DNA of 64,000 nt from Gordonia gummivorans (GCF_022513585.1 NZ_JAKWBF010000009.1:104153-168152), one strand, 5' to 3'; shown: positions 11,157 to 23,337, numbered from the stretch's first letter. A program made the numbers and translations. The notes: a model not told the origin generated them from the letters alone.

Positions 11157-12965
11157 CTACAAGTACTGGCCGGTGTTGGTCTCGGTGTCGATCGCGCGGC
11201 TGGCACCCGAACTCTTGCCGGTGACCAGGGTGCGGATGTACACGATCCGCTCACCCTTCTTGCCCGAGATACGGGCCCAGTCATCGGGATTGGTGGTGTT
11301 CGGCAGGTCCTCGTTCTCCGCGAACTCGTCGAGGATCGAGTCGAACAGGTGCTGGACCCGCAATCCCGGCTGACCGGTCTCGAGCTGCGACTTGATCGCG
11401 TACTTCTTGGACCGGTCGACCACGTTCTGGATCATGGCGCCCGAGTTGAAGTCCTTGAAATACATGATCTCCTTGTCGCCGTTGGCGTAGGTGACCTCCA
11501 GGAACCGGTTGTCGTCGCTCTCGGCGTACATGCGCTCGACGACCCGCTCGATCATGGCGTTGATGCAGGCCGTCCGGTCGCCGCCGAACTCGCCCAGATC
11601 GTCGGCGTGCACGGGCAGTTCTTCCACCAGGTACTTGGAGAAGATGTCCATCGCCGACTCCGCGTCGGGGCGCTCGATCTTGATCTTGACGTCGAGGCGG
11701 CCGGGCCGCAGGATCGCCGGATCGATCATGTCCTCGCGGTTGGAGGCGCCGATCACGATGACGTTCTCCAGGCCCTCGACACCGTCGATCTCGCTGAGCA
11801 GCTGCGGCACAACAGTGGTCTCCACGTCCGACGAGACGCCGGAACCGCGAGTCCGGAAGATCGAGTCCATCTCGTCGAAGAACACGATCACCGGAGTGCC
11901 TTCCGAGGCCTTCTCGCGTGCCCGCTGGAAGATCAGGCGGATGTGCCGCTCGGTCTCGCCGACGAACTTGTTGAGGAGCTCGGGACCCTTGATGTTGAGG
12001 AAGTAGGACTTCGCTTCCTTCGCGTCGTCGCCGCGCGCCTGCGCGATCTTCTTGGCGAGCGAGTTGGCCACTGCCTTCGCGATGAGGGTCTTGCCGCAGC
12101 CGGGCGGGCCGTACAGCAGGACGCCCTTGGGCGGACGCAGCGCGTAGTCGCGGAACAGGTCCTTGTGCAGGAACGGGAGTTCGACGGCATCACGGATCTG
12201 CTCGATCTGGCGGCCGAGACCACCGATGTCCTCGTAGCCGACGTCGGGAACCTCCTCGAGGACCAGGTCCTCGACCTCGGCCTTCGGGACGCGCTCGAAC
12301 GCGAATCCGGCTTTGGTGTCGATCAGCAGCGAGTCACCGGGACGCAACTTGCGCCGCTTGCCGTCCTCGCCGTCGACGTCACCGAGCAGCGGTTCGGCGA
12401 GCCAGACCACGCGCTCCTCGTCGGCGTGCCCGACCACCAGGGCCCGCTGGCCGTCGCCGAGTACCTCGCGCAGTGTGCTGATCTCGCCGACCGTGTCGAA
12501 CTCACAGGCCTCGACGATGGTCAGGGCCTCGTTGAGGCGCAGCGTCTGACCCCTGTGCAGGGTCTCGGTGTCGATGTTGGGCGAACACGTGAGCCGCATC
12601 TTGCGCCCGGAGGTGAACACGTCGACCGTCGAGTCGGCTTGCACCTCCAACAAGATCCCGTAGCCGCTCGGCGGCTGTCCGAGGCGGTCGACTTCCTCTC
12701 GGAGCGCCACCAACTGCTGGCGGGCGTCCTTGAGGGTGTCGAGAAGTTTGGCGTTGCGCACGGTGAGGTTGTCGACACGTTCCTGCAGCGCGTGGACATC
12801 CCCGGCGGGTGTGTCGGCTGCAGGCCTGCCGAACGGCGCGCGCTCGCTCCCGCTGCGTGGCAGCGGCGGGGTGTAGGCAGGAGTGAAATCCTCGTCGGAT
12901 GCACTTGCGCTCTCGGGAACCCTGCGGTCACCCGTGGGGGCATCGTGGCGGTCAGATTCGGTCAT
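11157..12965 (-). CDS. mpa: Proteasome-associated AAA+ ATPase Mpa/ARC
   Basis: Mpa forms a hexamer that captures pupylated proteins, unfolds them and feeds them into PrcAB. The 602-aa product has a coiled coil at about residues 55-95 (Pup binding), two OB-like interdomain folds, and a AAA+ module with GPPGCGKT and [10 protein letters not shown]. It ends in GQYL, whose penultimate Tyr inserts into the proteasome alpha ring. The open frame extends to 13028, but I start at ATG 12965 because a good GGAGAGGAG Shine-Dalgarno lies just upstream there. trmI lies 180 bp upstream on the same strand. Confidence 0.96.
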   Translation of the reverse strand: MTESDRHDAPTGDRRVPESASASDEDFTPAYTPPLPRSGSERAPFGRPAADTPAGDVHALQERVDNLTVRNAKLLDTLKDARQQLVALREEVDRLGQPPSGYGILLEVQADSTVDVFTSGRKMRLTCSPNIDTETLHRGQTLRLNEALTIVEACEFDTVGEISTLREVLGDGQRALVVGHADEERVVWLAEPLLGDVDGEDGKRRKLRPGDSLLIDTKAGFAFERVPKAEVEDLVLEEVPDVGYEDIGGLGRQIEQIRDAVELPFLHKDLFRDYALRPPKGVLLYGPPGCGKTLIAKAVANSLAKKIAQARGDDAKEAKSYFLNIKGPELLNKFVGETERHIRLIFQRAREKASEGTPVIVFFDEMDSIFRTRGSGVSSDVETTVVPQLLSEIDGVEGLENVIVIGASNREDMIDPAILRPGRLDVKIKIERPDAESAMDIFSKYLVEELPVHADDLGEFGGDRTACINAMIERVVERMYAESDDNRFLEVTYANGDKEIMYFKDFNSGAMIQNVVDRSKKYAIKSQLETGQPGLRVQHLFDSILDEFAENEDLPNTTNPDDWARISGKKGERIVYIRTLVTGKSSGASRAIDTETNTGQYL

Positions 12966-13145
12966 TGCTGACTCCTCTCCCCGGCAATCATCCGATCCCT
13001 CGATCGAATGCTTGCGCCGTGTCTCCACGCTACCGGGAGCGCTCGTAAATCGCCCTCCACCGCGCGAATGGTGATGTTGACGGTGTGTTAAATATGCGTC
13101 TTCTCAACGTATTCGCGATGTTTCGACGCGAAACCGATTTCCCGG

Positions 13146-15811
<2,666 letters not shown>

Positions 15812-15871
15812 GCAAGACACTCCGAGCCGGACCTGGAAGCAGGCAGAGCTCGGCCTCGTCGCAAACCGCAC

Positions 15872-15946
15872 GTGGTGCCAGAAACCGCGGGTGGTGCCAG
15901 AAACCGCTGGCGCGCCCCTGGTTTCTGGCCAGACACGCGGTTTCTG
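15872..15946. repeat. Interspersed CAGAAACC repeat cluster between converging genes
   Basis: Two direct copies of GTGGTGCCAGAAACCGC (15872-15888 and 15891-15907) are followed by two inverted copies: GGTTTCTGGCC (15920-15930) and GCGGTTTCTG (15937-15946). The cluster lies in the 284-bp gap between the thioesterase gene and hisG, and I see no gene in that gap. The inverted arrangement can fold into alternative stem-loops and may terminate transcription from either side. It could instead be a copy of a dispersed genomic repeat. Confidence 0.75.
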
Positions 15947-16095
15947 AAATCGCGACACGCCCAAAGGTCAGCGAGCGGCTCGCCAAACTCGTCGGCTATC
16001 TGTACGCCCCAGCCCGACCACGTGCACTGTGCATTTGACTGGGCTCCCAGGTACAGATTTCCGCAGTTCAGGAGGCCGAAGACAGTCTCGTCGAC

Positions 16096-16941
16096 TCAGA
16101 AGCGACAGGACCGGATGTCGGTGGCGAGGATCGCCTTCGCGCCGAGTTCGGAGAGCTTATCCATCAGGTTCTGGTGGTCCTTGCGCGGCACCATGGCCCG
16201 GATTGCGACCCAGTCGGGATCGGCCATCGGAGCCACCGTCGGCGACTCCAGGCCGGGGGTCAGCTTCGACGCCTCGGCGAGCAGCGAACGTGGGCAGTCG
16301 TAGTCGATCATCACGTACTGCTGACCGAAGACGACGCCCTGCACGCGCGCGACGAACTGCCGGGCGGCCTTGCCCCGCTCGGCGCCGGCCCGCGAGATGA
16401 GGACCGCCTCGGAGTCGCACAGCGTCTCGCCGAAGGCGACCAGCCCGTGCTGGCGCAGCGTGCGTCCCGAGCCCACCACGTCGGCGATCGCGTCGGCGAC
16501 GCCGAGCTGGATGGAGATCTCGACCGCACCGTCGAGGCGGATGATGTCGGCCTCGATTCCCCGCTCGGCGAGATCGGCGCGCACCAGATTCGGGTACGAC
16601 GTCGCGATCCGCTTGCCGGCGAGGTCGTCGACAGTCCAGGTCTGATTGCCGGGAGCGGCATAGCGGAAGGTCGACGAGCCGAAGCCCATCGACAACTCCT
16701 CGTCGACCGCGGCACCGGAGTCACCGGCAAGGTCACGGCCGGTGATGCCGAGATCGAGGGTGCCCGCGCCGACGTAGATGGCGATGTCCTTGGGGCGCAG
16801 GAAGAAGAACTCGACGTCGTTCGCGTTGTCGAGAACGGTGAGGTCCTTGGCGTCGGAACGCTTGCGATATCCGGCCTCGGCGAGCACCGCCGACGCCGAT
16901 TCGGAGAGCGCACCCTTGTTGGGAACGGCTACGCGCAACAT
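16096..16941 (-). CDS. hisG: ATP phosphoribosyltransferase (long form)
   Basis: HisG catalyses the first step of histidine synthesis, joining ATP and PRPP. The 281-aa length indicates the long, HisZ-independent form with a C-terminal ACT-like regulatory domain for feedback by histidine. The N-terminus [13 protein letters not shown] and the phosphate-binding region [14 protein letters not shown] are clear. It follows hisE by 69 bp in the same direction, as in mycobacteria. Confidence 0.97.
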   Translation of the reverse strand: MLRVAVPNKGALSESASAVLAEAGYRKRSDAKDLTVLDNANDVEFFFLRPKDIAIYVGAGTLDLGITGRDLAGDSGAAVDEELSMGFGSSTFRYAAPGNQTWTVDDLAGKRIATSYPNLVRADLAERGIEADIIRLDGAVEISIQLGVADAIADVVGSGRTLRQHGLVAFGETLCDSEAVLISRAGAERGKAARQFVARVQGVVFGQQYVMIDYDCPRSLLAEASKLTPGLESPTVAPMADPDWVAIRAMVPRKDHQNLMDKLSELGAKAILATDIRSCRF

Positions 16942-17010
16942 GATGTGGTCCTTAATGATTGCCGGGATGAGTGACGTGTGCGCCGGGAGTCGGGTGCGTG
17001 CACCGACTCC

Positions 17011-17274
17011 CTACAGATGGCGGTAGACGTCTTCGAGCGACAGTCCTCGTTTGATCATCATCACCTGCGCCCAGTACAGGAGTTGTGAGATCTCCTCGCC
17101 GAGCGACTCATCGGACTCGTGCTCCGCGGCGAGCCACACCTCGCCCGCCTCTTCGAGGATCTTCTTGCCGAGCGTGTGCACACCGGCATCGAGTGCCGCG
17201 ACGGTGCCGCTGCCGGCCGGCCGGGACTGTGCCTTCTCGGTGAGCTCGCCGAACAACTCCTCGAATGTCTTCAC
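17011..17274 (-). CDS. hisE: Phosphoribosyl-ATP pyrophosphatase
   Basis: HisE performs the second histidine-pathway step, hydrolysing PR-ATP to PR-AMP. The 87-residue all-helical protein is of typical size. It carries the MazG-like metal-binding acidic motif [13 protein letters not shown] near its middle, with a later acidic helix. It is the first gene of a hisE-hisG pair that reads leftwards. Confidence 0.95.
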   Translation of the reverse strand: MKTFEELFGELTEKAQSRPAGSGTVAALDAGVHTLGKKILEEAGEVWLAAEHESDESLGEEISQLLYWAQVMMIKRGLSLEDVYRHL

Positions 17275-17323
17275 GGTCTCTCAGTGTTTCATGCCCGGTC
17301 ACGACACCTCTGCGCAGGTCGCC

Positions 17324-17941
17324 TCAGAAGGCTCGCGCCTCCTGCATCGACAGGACGAAGCCGTGCGCGGAACGTGCAAAGCACGTCACCCCGGTGACAC
17401 GCGACACGCACAAGTAGCCGTGGGCCGATATCGAGTGGTCGTACGGCAAGGCTCTCGCCTCGTAGCCGACAAAAACGCCCTGATTGAAGCATGCGGGCAT
17501 CACGGCGGCGCCGCGCAGGAAGAAGCCGCGGCTGAGCGTGTGGGCCGGATACATCGAGTTGCCGCGACAATCGGCACCGGCGGGTACCGGGGCGTTCTTG
17601 GCCTGACAGCCGGCGCTGTAGTCCACCGAGCCAAAACGGCACCAGATGTTGCCAGTGGGCGAGGTGAAGTAGACGTCGTCACCGTTGCGTTGTCCACTTC
17701 GGAATTGAGACGGGTCGACGGGTTCCGGCGTTCGCTGTTGGCGCTGCGGGTTCGGGGACGCAGTTCGGGTCGTCGACGCAGACGACACCCCCGGGGGCTG
17801 CGACGCGGTGACAGTGACCGTTGCGGTCGAAGTGGCGCTGGTTGTCTCCGATGTCGGCGTGCACCCCGCGAGGACGACGCAACCCATCAGCCCAGACATG
17901 GCCAGCACACCCGCGGATTTCACCCATGAACCACGTCGCAT
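17324..17941 (-). CDS. Putative secreted lipoprotein of unknown function
   Basis: The 205-aa protein has a basic N-terminus, a hydrophobic core and the lipobox VLAGC (cysteine at about residue 27). This predicts lipidation at the outer face of the membrane. A Thr/Ser/Pro-rich linker of about 50 residues leads to a compact C-terminal domain with the cysteines C103, C113, C126, C151, C178 and C187. That domain contains FTSPTGNIWC and GVTCFARSAHGF, patterns I associate with secreted mycobacterial proteins of unknown function. The gene lies 49 bp upstream of hisE on the same strand. No specific role can be given. Confidence 0.75.
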   Translation of the reverse strand: MRRGSWVKSAGVLAMSGLMGCVVLAGCTPTSETTSATSTATVTVTASQPPGVSSASTTRTASPNPQRQQRTPEPVDPSQFRSGQRNGDDVYFTSPTGNIWCRFGSVDYSAGCQAKNAPVPAGADCRGNSMYPAHTLSRGFFLRGAAVMPACFNQGVFVGYEARALPYDHSISAHGYLCVSRVTGVTCFARSAHGFVLSMQEARAF

Positions 17942-18011
17942 GTCTCGCTCCGATCTGTCCGGCTCCTGCCATGGTCGTCGGATCCGCGAGAAGAATCGTT
18001 AGCAGTTCGAA

Positions 18012-18716
18012 TCAGCTGGGCCGCGTCGTCACTCCGTGGAATGCGTCGGTCAGGTCATGGCCGGACAACCCCACGAGAGATTCCCGGAAGCGACGCAACG
18101 CCCCGTCGGGGACCGGCGCGGCCGAGGGCACCACAAGTGTCGGGCAGCCTGCCGTGGTGGCCGCGTCGGTGCCCGCAGGCGAATCCTCGACCGCCAGACA
18201 TTGGTCGGGCCGACGCCCCAGGAGTTCGGCCGCGCGCAGATAGGGATCGGGCGCGGGTTTGCCCCGTTGCACCTCGTCGCCGCAGACGGTCACCGCAAAC
18301 CGGTGACGCCCGATGGTGTCGAGGGCGACCTCGGTGAGTTCACGCACCGTGTTGGTGACCAGGGCCATCGGAATCCCGGCGTCCCGAACCAGATCGAGCG
18401 CTTCCGTAGCGCCGGGACGCCACGGGAGATCCTCCTGAAACAGGACCGCGACCGTGTCGAGCAGCCATCGGGAATCACCCGGGACGTCCCGGTCGGAGAC
18501 CGCGACGTCGGCCGCCGCATAGATCTTGCCCATGGCGTCGGGCAGTGAGTTGCCGAGTGTCGACTCGCGCAGCGCGGGACTCATGACTATGCCGTTGCGC
18601 AGCGCGAACCGTTCCATCGCGATGTCCCAGATCGGTTCGGAATCGAGCAGCGTCCCGTCCATGTCCCAGAGGACCGCGTGCGGGCCGGTCGGCCGGTCGG
18701 CGTCAGAGGTGGTCAC
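18012..18716 (-). CDS. HAD-superfamily hydrolase, beta-phosphoglucomutase/phosphatase-like
   Basis: The protein has the HAD nucleophile motif DMDGTLLDSE near the N-terminus. A helical cap follows, then motif II (ALVTNT), a motif III lysine (RGKPAPDPY) and motif IV (AVEDSPAGTDAA). This is the subclass I pattern of sugar-phosphate and related phosphatases. The GTG start at 18716 overlaps the upstream regulator stop by 4 bp (GTGA), arguing for co-translation. A start at 18737 is possible but lies inside that gene. The substrate is unknown. Confidence 0.87.
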   Translation of the reverse strand: MTTSDADRPTGPHAVLWDMDGTLLDSEPIWDIAMERFALRNGIVMSPALRESTLGNSLPDAMGKIYAAADVAVSDRDVPGDSRWLLDTVAVLFQEDLPWRPGATEALDLVRDAGIPMALVTNTVRELTEVALDTIGRHRFAVTVCGDEVQRGKPAPDPYLRAAELLGRRPDQCLAVEDSPAGTDAATTAGCPTLVVPSAAPVPDGALRRFRESLVGLSGHDLTDAFHGVTTRPS

Positions 18717-19525
18717 CTCTGCATCATCGCAACCCACGATTCGGTCGTCGCGTCGGCGGGGTAGAACAGTTCGATCGTCATCTCCTCGAGTGTGATGTCC
18801 CGCGGAGAGCCGAAGGTCGTCAGCGTGGAGAAGAACGAGAGGACGACGTCGCCGAGTTCGAGTTCCAGGGGAACGATCAGCATCGGGTCGGGCGCCGGCG
18901 ATGCGTCGCGGTCCAACGCCCGCACCGTCGAATAGGTGCCGATCTCATCCTCGAGGTCTGCCAGGCGCGGATCGCCGGTGACGCGGGTCAGCCGATGGAG
19001 CAGATCGACGAGGTAACGGCCCCAGACGTCGAAATTGCGTGTCATCCCGGCAAATCCGTCCGGATGCAACGAGGCACGGAACAGGTTGAACGGCGGGCCC
19101 TGGAGATGTTCGGGCAGCGACGCCGTCAGGAGATTCGCAGAGTCGTTGGCCAACACCACATTCCATGTCCGGTCCAGTGCCACACCGAAATTGGGGTTGT
19201 GCGCGTCGAGAACCCGCTGCACCGAGTCACGTACTCGGGTCATCGCATCGGCGGTGATCGGTTCCTCCGAGTACCGCGGCGCATGACCCGCGGCCAGCAA
19301 CAACGAATTACGTTCCCGCAGTGGAATGTCGAGCCGGTCGGACAGCGCATCGATGAGCGACGGACTCGGTCGCGATTTGCCGGTCTCGACAAAGCTCAGA
19401 TGGCGAGGGGACACCCCGACGTCATAGGCGAGATCGAGCTGACTGATCGAACGATGCGCACGCCAGCGCCGCAACATCGATCCCACGGGATTGGCCCCAC
19501 CGGTCACCGTGTGCATGGTGGCCAT
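18713..19525 (-). CDS. XRE-family regulator with MmyB-like ligand-binding domain
   Basis: The 270-aa protein has an N-terminal helix-turn-helix at about residues 16-75 (LRRWRAHRSISQLDLAYDVG, then VSPRHLSFVETGKSRPS). An MmyB-like PAS-type C-terminal domain follows, with WNVVLANDSA and FNLFRASLHPDG. Proteins of this family usually control a neighbouring, often divergent, gene and may bind fatty-acid-like ligands. Here the divergent gene is the alpha/beta hydrolase at 19603. A strong palindrome lies in between (19536-19567). The HAD gene downstream overlaps it by 4 bp. Confidence 0.9.
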   Translation of the reverse strand: MATMHTVTGGANPVGSMLRRWRAHRSISQLDLAYDVGVSPRHLSFVETGKSRPSPSLIDALSDRLDIPLRERNSLLLAAGHAPRYSEEPITADAMTRVRDSVQRVLDAHNPNFGVALDRTWNVVLANDSANLLTASLPEHLQGPPFNLFRASLHPDGFAGMTRNFDVWGRYLVDLLHRLTRVTGDPRLADLEDEIGTYSTVRALDRDASPAPDPMLIVPLELELGDVVLSFFSTLTTFGSPRDITLEEMTIELFYPADATTESWVAMMQR

Positions 19526-19535
19526 CGTAGGCGGC

Positions 19536-19567
19536 CGAGGTAGCGGGTTCGACTACCTCGCAGGTAG
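19536..19567. promoter_or_regulatory. Candidate operator of the XRE/MmyB regulator
   Basis: Three half-sites occur in the 77-bp divergent gap: AGGTAG (19538-19543), CTACCT (19553-19558) and AGGTAG (19562-19567). They form a perfect 8-bp inverted repeat CGAGGTAG-N9-CTACCTCG (19536-19560) and a perfect overlapping CTACCT-N3-AGGTAG (19553-19567). The site is 11 bp upstream of the regulator start and 36 bp upstream of the hydrolase start. It could therefore control both genes. Confidence 0.75.
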
Positions 19568-19602
19568 TGGACTCGGGGACACCATGGCAGCACGCTCGGC
19601 GC

Positions 19603-20397
19603 ATGAACCCCGAGAACGCTCCACACGTCGTCGTCTCCCCCGCCATGGGCGTACGCGCCCGCTTCTATCGGCCGCTGATCGACGCCCTGGTCGAGCACGG
19701 CTGGACTGCGAGCGTCGCACCGCGCCGCGGCATCGAATCCGGTGACGTCGGACCGGCCCGCCGCCGTGACTGGTCCTACGTCGACGAGGCTCACGACCTC
19801 GGCCGCAAGGTTGCCGACTGCCGTGCTCTGCACCCGGACCGACCCATCCTTGTGCTCGGCCACAGCATGGGCGCGCAGTTGTGCGCACTGGTCGCGGCCG
19901 GTCGGGGTACCGATGGTTCCCTGCTTGACGGATACGTGATCATCGCCGGATCGTTGCCGTGGCGCCGGTACTACCCGCGCGGCGGGATGGTCGAATACGC
20001 CGTTGCGGCAACCGTTCCGCCGACCACGGCGATACTCGGGTACTGGCCCAAGGCAGGATTCGGCGGGCCCACTCCGCGGGCGCTGATGCGTGAGTGGGCC
20101 CGGATGGTCCGATCCGGTCGCGTTCCGTGGACCGCGGCTGCGCAGCCGGCCGGACCGGTACTCGCGGTGCGTCTCGACGGCGATTCGCTGGTGACACCGG
20201 ATGCGGCGTCGGCCCTCGAACGTCACTTCGACGCCGGGGCCCGAACCGTCTGGACCTACGGCACTGACGCCTGCCCGCCCGATGGATCCCTCGACCATCT
20301 CCGCTGGGTGCGGACCCCGGAACCGGTGGTCGAGCGCATTGTCGCGTGGTGGTCGATCAGTCGCGGATCGACCGCGCAGTACGACGGAACACGCTGA
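19603..20397 (+). CDS. Alpha/beta hydrolase
   Basis: The 264-aa protein has the nucleophile elbow GHSMGAQL, preceded by a strand (RPILVLGHS), and an N-terminal oxyanion-type strand (VVVSPAMGVRARFYRPL). A late Asp appears in LDGDSLVTPDA and a His in SLDHLRW. These residues fit the Ser-Asp-His triad. I start at ATG 19603; an upstream GTG at 19567 would run through the operator. It is divergent from the XRE/MmyB regulator, its likely controller. Its last 41 bp overlap the end of the opposing glycosyltransferase gene. The substrate is unknown. Confidence 0.82.
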   Translation: MNPENAPHVVVSPAMGVRARFYRPLIDALVEHGWTASVAPRRGIESGDVGPARRRDWSYVDEAHDLGRKVADCRALHPDRPILVLGHSMGAQLCALVAAGRGTDGSLLDGYVIIAGSLPWRRYYPRGGMVEYAVAATVPPTTAILGYWPKAGFGGPTPRALMREWARMVRSGRVPWTAAAQPAGPVLAVRLDGDSLVTPDAASALERHFDAGARTVWTYGTDACPPDGSLDHLRWVRTPEPVVERIVAWWSISRGSTAQYDGTR

Positions 20398-21817
20398 GGA
20401 CCGCCGAGACCACCCCGAGCACCGCGAGACCCATCATCGACGCATAGACGGCGAGTGCGCCGTCGCCACGGCCCGAGGTGTAGCCGTCGCTTCCGCCCCG
20501 CGGACCGGGTCCCCCGCCGGATCCGGGTCCACCGCCGCGACCTCCACCGGCATTACCCCCACCACCTCCGAAGCCGCCGGGGCCCCGACCTGGACCGTTG
20601 CCATCGGGCGCCGTGCCCGAACCACGACCCGGACCACCCATCATCTGCCCCTGGTCACCGGTCAACGACGAGTGATAGACACCGATCGCCGAGGCCTGCA
20701 CCAGGATCGGCACGAGGACGAACCAGAGCGGTAGGTAGAACGCGGCCACCACGGTGAGCACCTCCGCGGTGTAGAAATACCGATCGTGCATCGCCGGCAG
20801 CAGGAACGGCACGATCACGGCCGAGGCGGTGGTGACCACCAGAATCGACGTCGGGGTCACGGCGGGCCGTTTCCACACCGACCAGGCGAGGAAGGCGAGG
20901 ATCACCGTCGCGGCCAGCGCGATTCCCAGGTGGGCCAACCAGGTGGCGTCGCCGGCGATCGGGATCAGTTGATACAGGTTGGCGGCACCCAGCGTCAGTT
21001 GTTTGTAGGAGTCGGTCTGGTCGAGATACACCGACAACGCCTCACTCCACGGCGCACCCGCGAGAACCGCAGGCATTACGAGCGCGACGAACACCGCCGG
21101 GATCGCGAGCAGCGTGTACCACGGGATGCGGCGTCGGATCAGCAGCCAGGCCAGGACCGGCAGCACGAACACCGCTTGCAGCTTGAACGACAGCGACAAT
21201 CCGAAGAACACGCACGCCCACACCGAGTTCCCTACGTACGCCGAGTGGGTGATCCCCTTCATCTGCGCGCGCAGCAGGAAGTACACACCGCCGAGTGCCA
21301 ACGCCGAATAGATGGCGTCGGCCTGACCCCAGTAGGCGCTGTTCGCGATCACCGACGGTAGGAGCGCCACGACGCCAAAGGCCAACGCCCGCAACCAGAA
21401 TCGGTCGGTCCGCAGCCCGACGATCCGGTAGGCGAAGAGGGCGAGCACGAAGTCGAAGACGATCGAGACCGCCTTGATGCCGACCAGCGGCGAGATGCCC
21501 GCGACGGTCAGCCCATAGATCAGATAGAGGTACGGATAGTTGTAATCGGCGAACCGGGATGCGAAGGCAGAGAATCCCTGGCTGTCAAGAGTGTCGTACC
21601 AGCGGCTGAGAAACGCACGATAGTCCAGGGTTTCGACGTCGAGGAAGCGGATGCGGACACCCAGTGCGATCACGACCACTGCACCGATGACGGTCCATCG
21701 GATCCATCGGGGCGGATCGGAGACGAGACGCCGTACGTCGGACCCCCACGAGGGTGCCCTTGCGTCGGTGGTCAGGTGCGCAGGAGGTGCCGCCGCGACG
21801 GCCTCGGCTGTGGTCAT
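20357..21817 (-). CDS. GT-C-type polytopic membrane glycosyltransferase
   Basis: The 486-aa protein has about ten predicted membrane helices. An acidic pair in the first outer loop (FLDVETLDYRAFLSRW) is typical of GT-C enzymes that use polyprenyl-phosphate sugars. Other marks are DYNYPYLYLIYG, AYWGQADAIY and PAMHDRYFY, the latter common in the GT39/GT87 group. A glycine-rich loop of about 65 residues (from about 20480 to 20640) precedes the last helix and is probably disordered. It overlaps the alpha/beta hydrolase gene tail-to-tail. A role in envelope glycan mannosylation is only an inference. Confidence 0.78.
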   Translation of the reverse strand: MTTAEAVAAAPPAHLTTDARAPSWGSDVRRLVSDPPRWIRWTVIGAVVVIALGVRIRFLDVETLDYRAFLSRWYDTLDSQGFSAFASRFADYNYPYLYLIYGLTVAGISPLVGIKAVSIVFDFVLALFAYRIVGLRTDRFWLRALAFGVVALLPSVIANSAYWGQADAIYSALALGGVYFLLRAQMKGITHSAYVGNSVWACVFFGLSLSFKLQAVFVLPVLAWLLIRRRIPWYTLLAIPAVFVALVMPAVLAGAPWSEALSVYLDQTDSYKQLTLGAANLYQLIPIAGDATWLAHLGIALAATVILAFLAWSVWKRPAVTPTSILVVTTASAVIVPFLLPAMHDRYFYTAEVLTVVAAFYLPLWFVLVPILVQASAIGVYHSSLTGDQGQMMGGPGRGSGTAPDGNGPGRGPGGFGGGGGNAGGGRGGGPGSGGGPGPRGGSDGYTSGRGDGALAVYASMMGLAVLGVVSAVLSVFRRTARSIRD

Positions 21818-21870
21818 GCTTCCACTGTGGTTGCCGAAGCTGGGAATCCGGTGTCAGCGAACTGCGAGCT

Positions 21871-23337
21871 TCACGATGGTGCCGCGGGTGTTGTGATGCG
21901 CTCTCGCGTTGCCGTGACAGTGCGCGCAGCCCACGGCCCGGTCGCAACGAAAGCCAGAACCAGCAGCACGACGCCGCAGATCGCCATCACCAGCCACACC
22001 GGTGCGGAAGCCGACGCCAGTTGCGATTCCCCGCCGTCGCCGAGCCGCGCGAACGCAAGAGCACCGAACACCGCGACACCCAGGGATATACCCACCTGAC
22101 GGCTCGTCGAAGCTATCGCCGACGCAACGCCGGCCTGATCGCGCGGCATACCGGACACGGCCGCGTTGGTGATGGGCGCGTTGATCATGCCCATGCCCAC
22201 TCCGAGGGCCAGATACGCGAATCCGAGGTACCACAGGCTCGTGTCGTTGGAGATCTGCGTGAGCATGAGCCCGCTGACCACGACGGCCACGCCCGAGATC
22301 ACCATCGGAGTGCGGGATCCACGCTCGGCCACCAAGCGGCCCGACACGGGCGCGAACACGCCGTTGGCGACCGCCATCGGCAACGTCATCAACCCCGCCT
22401 CGAAGGGCGTGAATCCACGCCCTTGCTGGAGGTAGAGGGTGTTGAGCAGGAGGAACCCGCCCATCGCGCTGAAGGCGACGATCGCGCTGATCACCGAACT
22501 GCTGAACGGCACGCTGCGGAAGAATCGCATGTCGAGCAGCGGCTCGACGCGCCGGTTCTCCACCACGACGAGGGCGACGACAGAGATCGCCGCCATGACG
22601 AAGACGCCGATCACGACGCCTGAGGTCCAGCCCAGCGTGCGGCCCTCGATGATGCCGAAGGTCAGCGTCGCGAGAAACACGAGGATGAGCACCTGCCCGA
22701 GCGGATCGAATCTCCGGGCCCGCGGCGCCTTCGATTCGGGAATCAAGATGGCAGTCAGAACGAACGCGGCCAGGCACACCGGGACGTTGAGCCAGAAGAT
22801 GGCCTCCCAGCCCACACCGTCGACGAGTGCACCGCCCACCAGTGGCCCGACCGCCATGCTCACTCCGATTGCCGCGCCCCACATACCGATGGCACGCGCA
22901 CGTTCCTTCGGGTCCGTGAAGGTGTTGGTGATGATCGACATGGCCACCGGATTCAGCATCGACCCGCCGACGGCCTGGATCATCCGAGCGCCGATGAGCA
23001 TCTCGGGCGAGATCGACAGCGAACAGAGAATCGACCCGATCCCGAACACCGTGAGTCCGACCTGGAAGATGCGCTTGCGACCGAGACGATCACCCAGCGA
23101 GCCGCCGAGCATCAGCAAACTGGCGAGCACCAGCGTGTAGGCGTCGATCACCCATTGCAGCTGCGAGGGCGTCGCTCCCAGATCCGAACTGATCGACGGC
23201 AATGCGACGTTGACGGCCGAGACGTCGATGCCGACGATGAACAGGCTCAAGCAACAGGTCGCCAGGATGGCGAGCCGCCGACGCCTTCCGAGAGTGGATA
23301 TGTCACCGCCCGGTGCCGAGTACGTGCGAATGTTCAT
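21871..23337 (-). CDS. MFS drug/proton antiporter, DHA2 (14-helix) family
   Basis: The 488-aa membrane protein has the DHA2 arrangement of 14 helices. It shows the QWVIDAYTLVLASL helix and motif A GGSLGDRLGRKR between helices 2 and 3. A motif-C-like stretch (GAAIGVSMAVGPLVGGAL) lies in helix 5, and WLNVP follows. The family exports drugs, dyes and antibiotics. Its ATG overlaps the marR stop by 4 bp, so regulator and pump are one operon and share the operator at 23830-23862. Confidence 0.93.
   Translation of the reverse strand: MNIRTYSAPGGDISTLGRRRRLAILATCCLSLFIVGIDVSAVNVALPSISSDLGATPSQLQWVIDAYTLVLASLLMLGGSLGDRLGRKRIFQVGLTVFGIGSILCSLSISPEMLIGARMIQAVGGSMLNPVAMSIITNTFTDPKERARAIGMWGAAIGVSMAVGPLVGGALVDGVGWEAIFWLNVPVCLAAFVLTAILIPESKAPRARRFDPLGQVLILVFLATLTFGIIEGRTLGWTSGVVIGVFVMAAISVVALVVVENRRVEPLLDMRFFRSVPFSSSVISAIVAFSAMGGFLLLNTLYLQQGRGFTPFEAGLMTLPMAVANGVFAPVSGRLVAERGSRTPMVISGVAVVVSGLMLTQISNDTSLWYLGFAYLALGVGMGMINAPITNAAVSGMPRDQAGVASAIASTSRQVGISLGVAVFGALAFARLGDGGESQLASASAPVWLVMAICGVVLLVLAFVATGPWAARTVTATRERITTPAAPS

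Noticed and set aside
15872..15946. CRISPR array
   Set aside because: There are only four short, mixed-orientation repeats with irregular spacers, and no cas genes.
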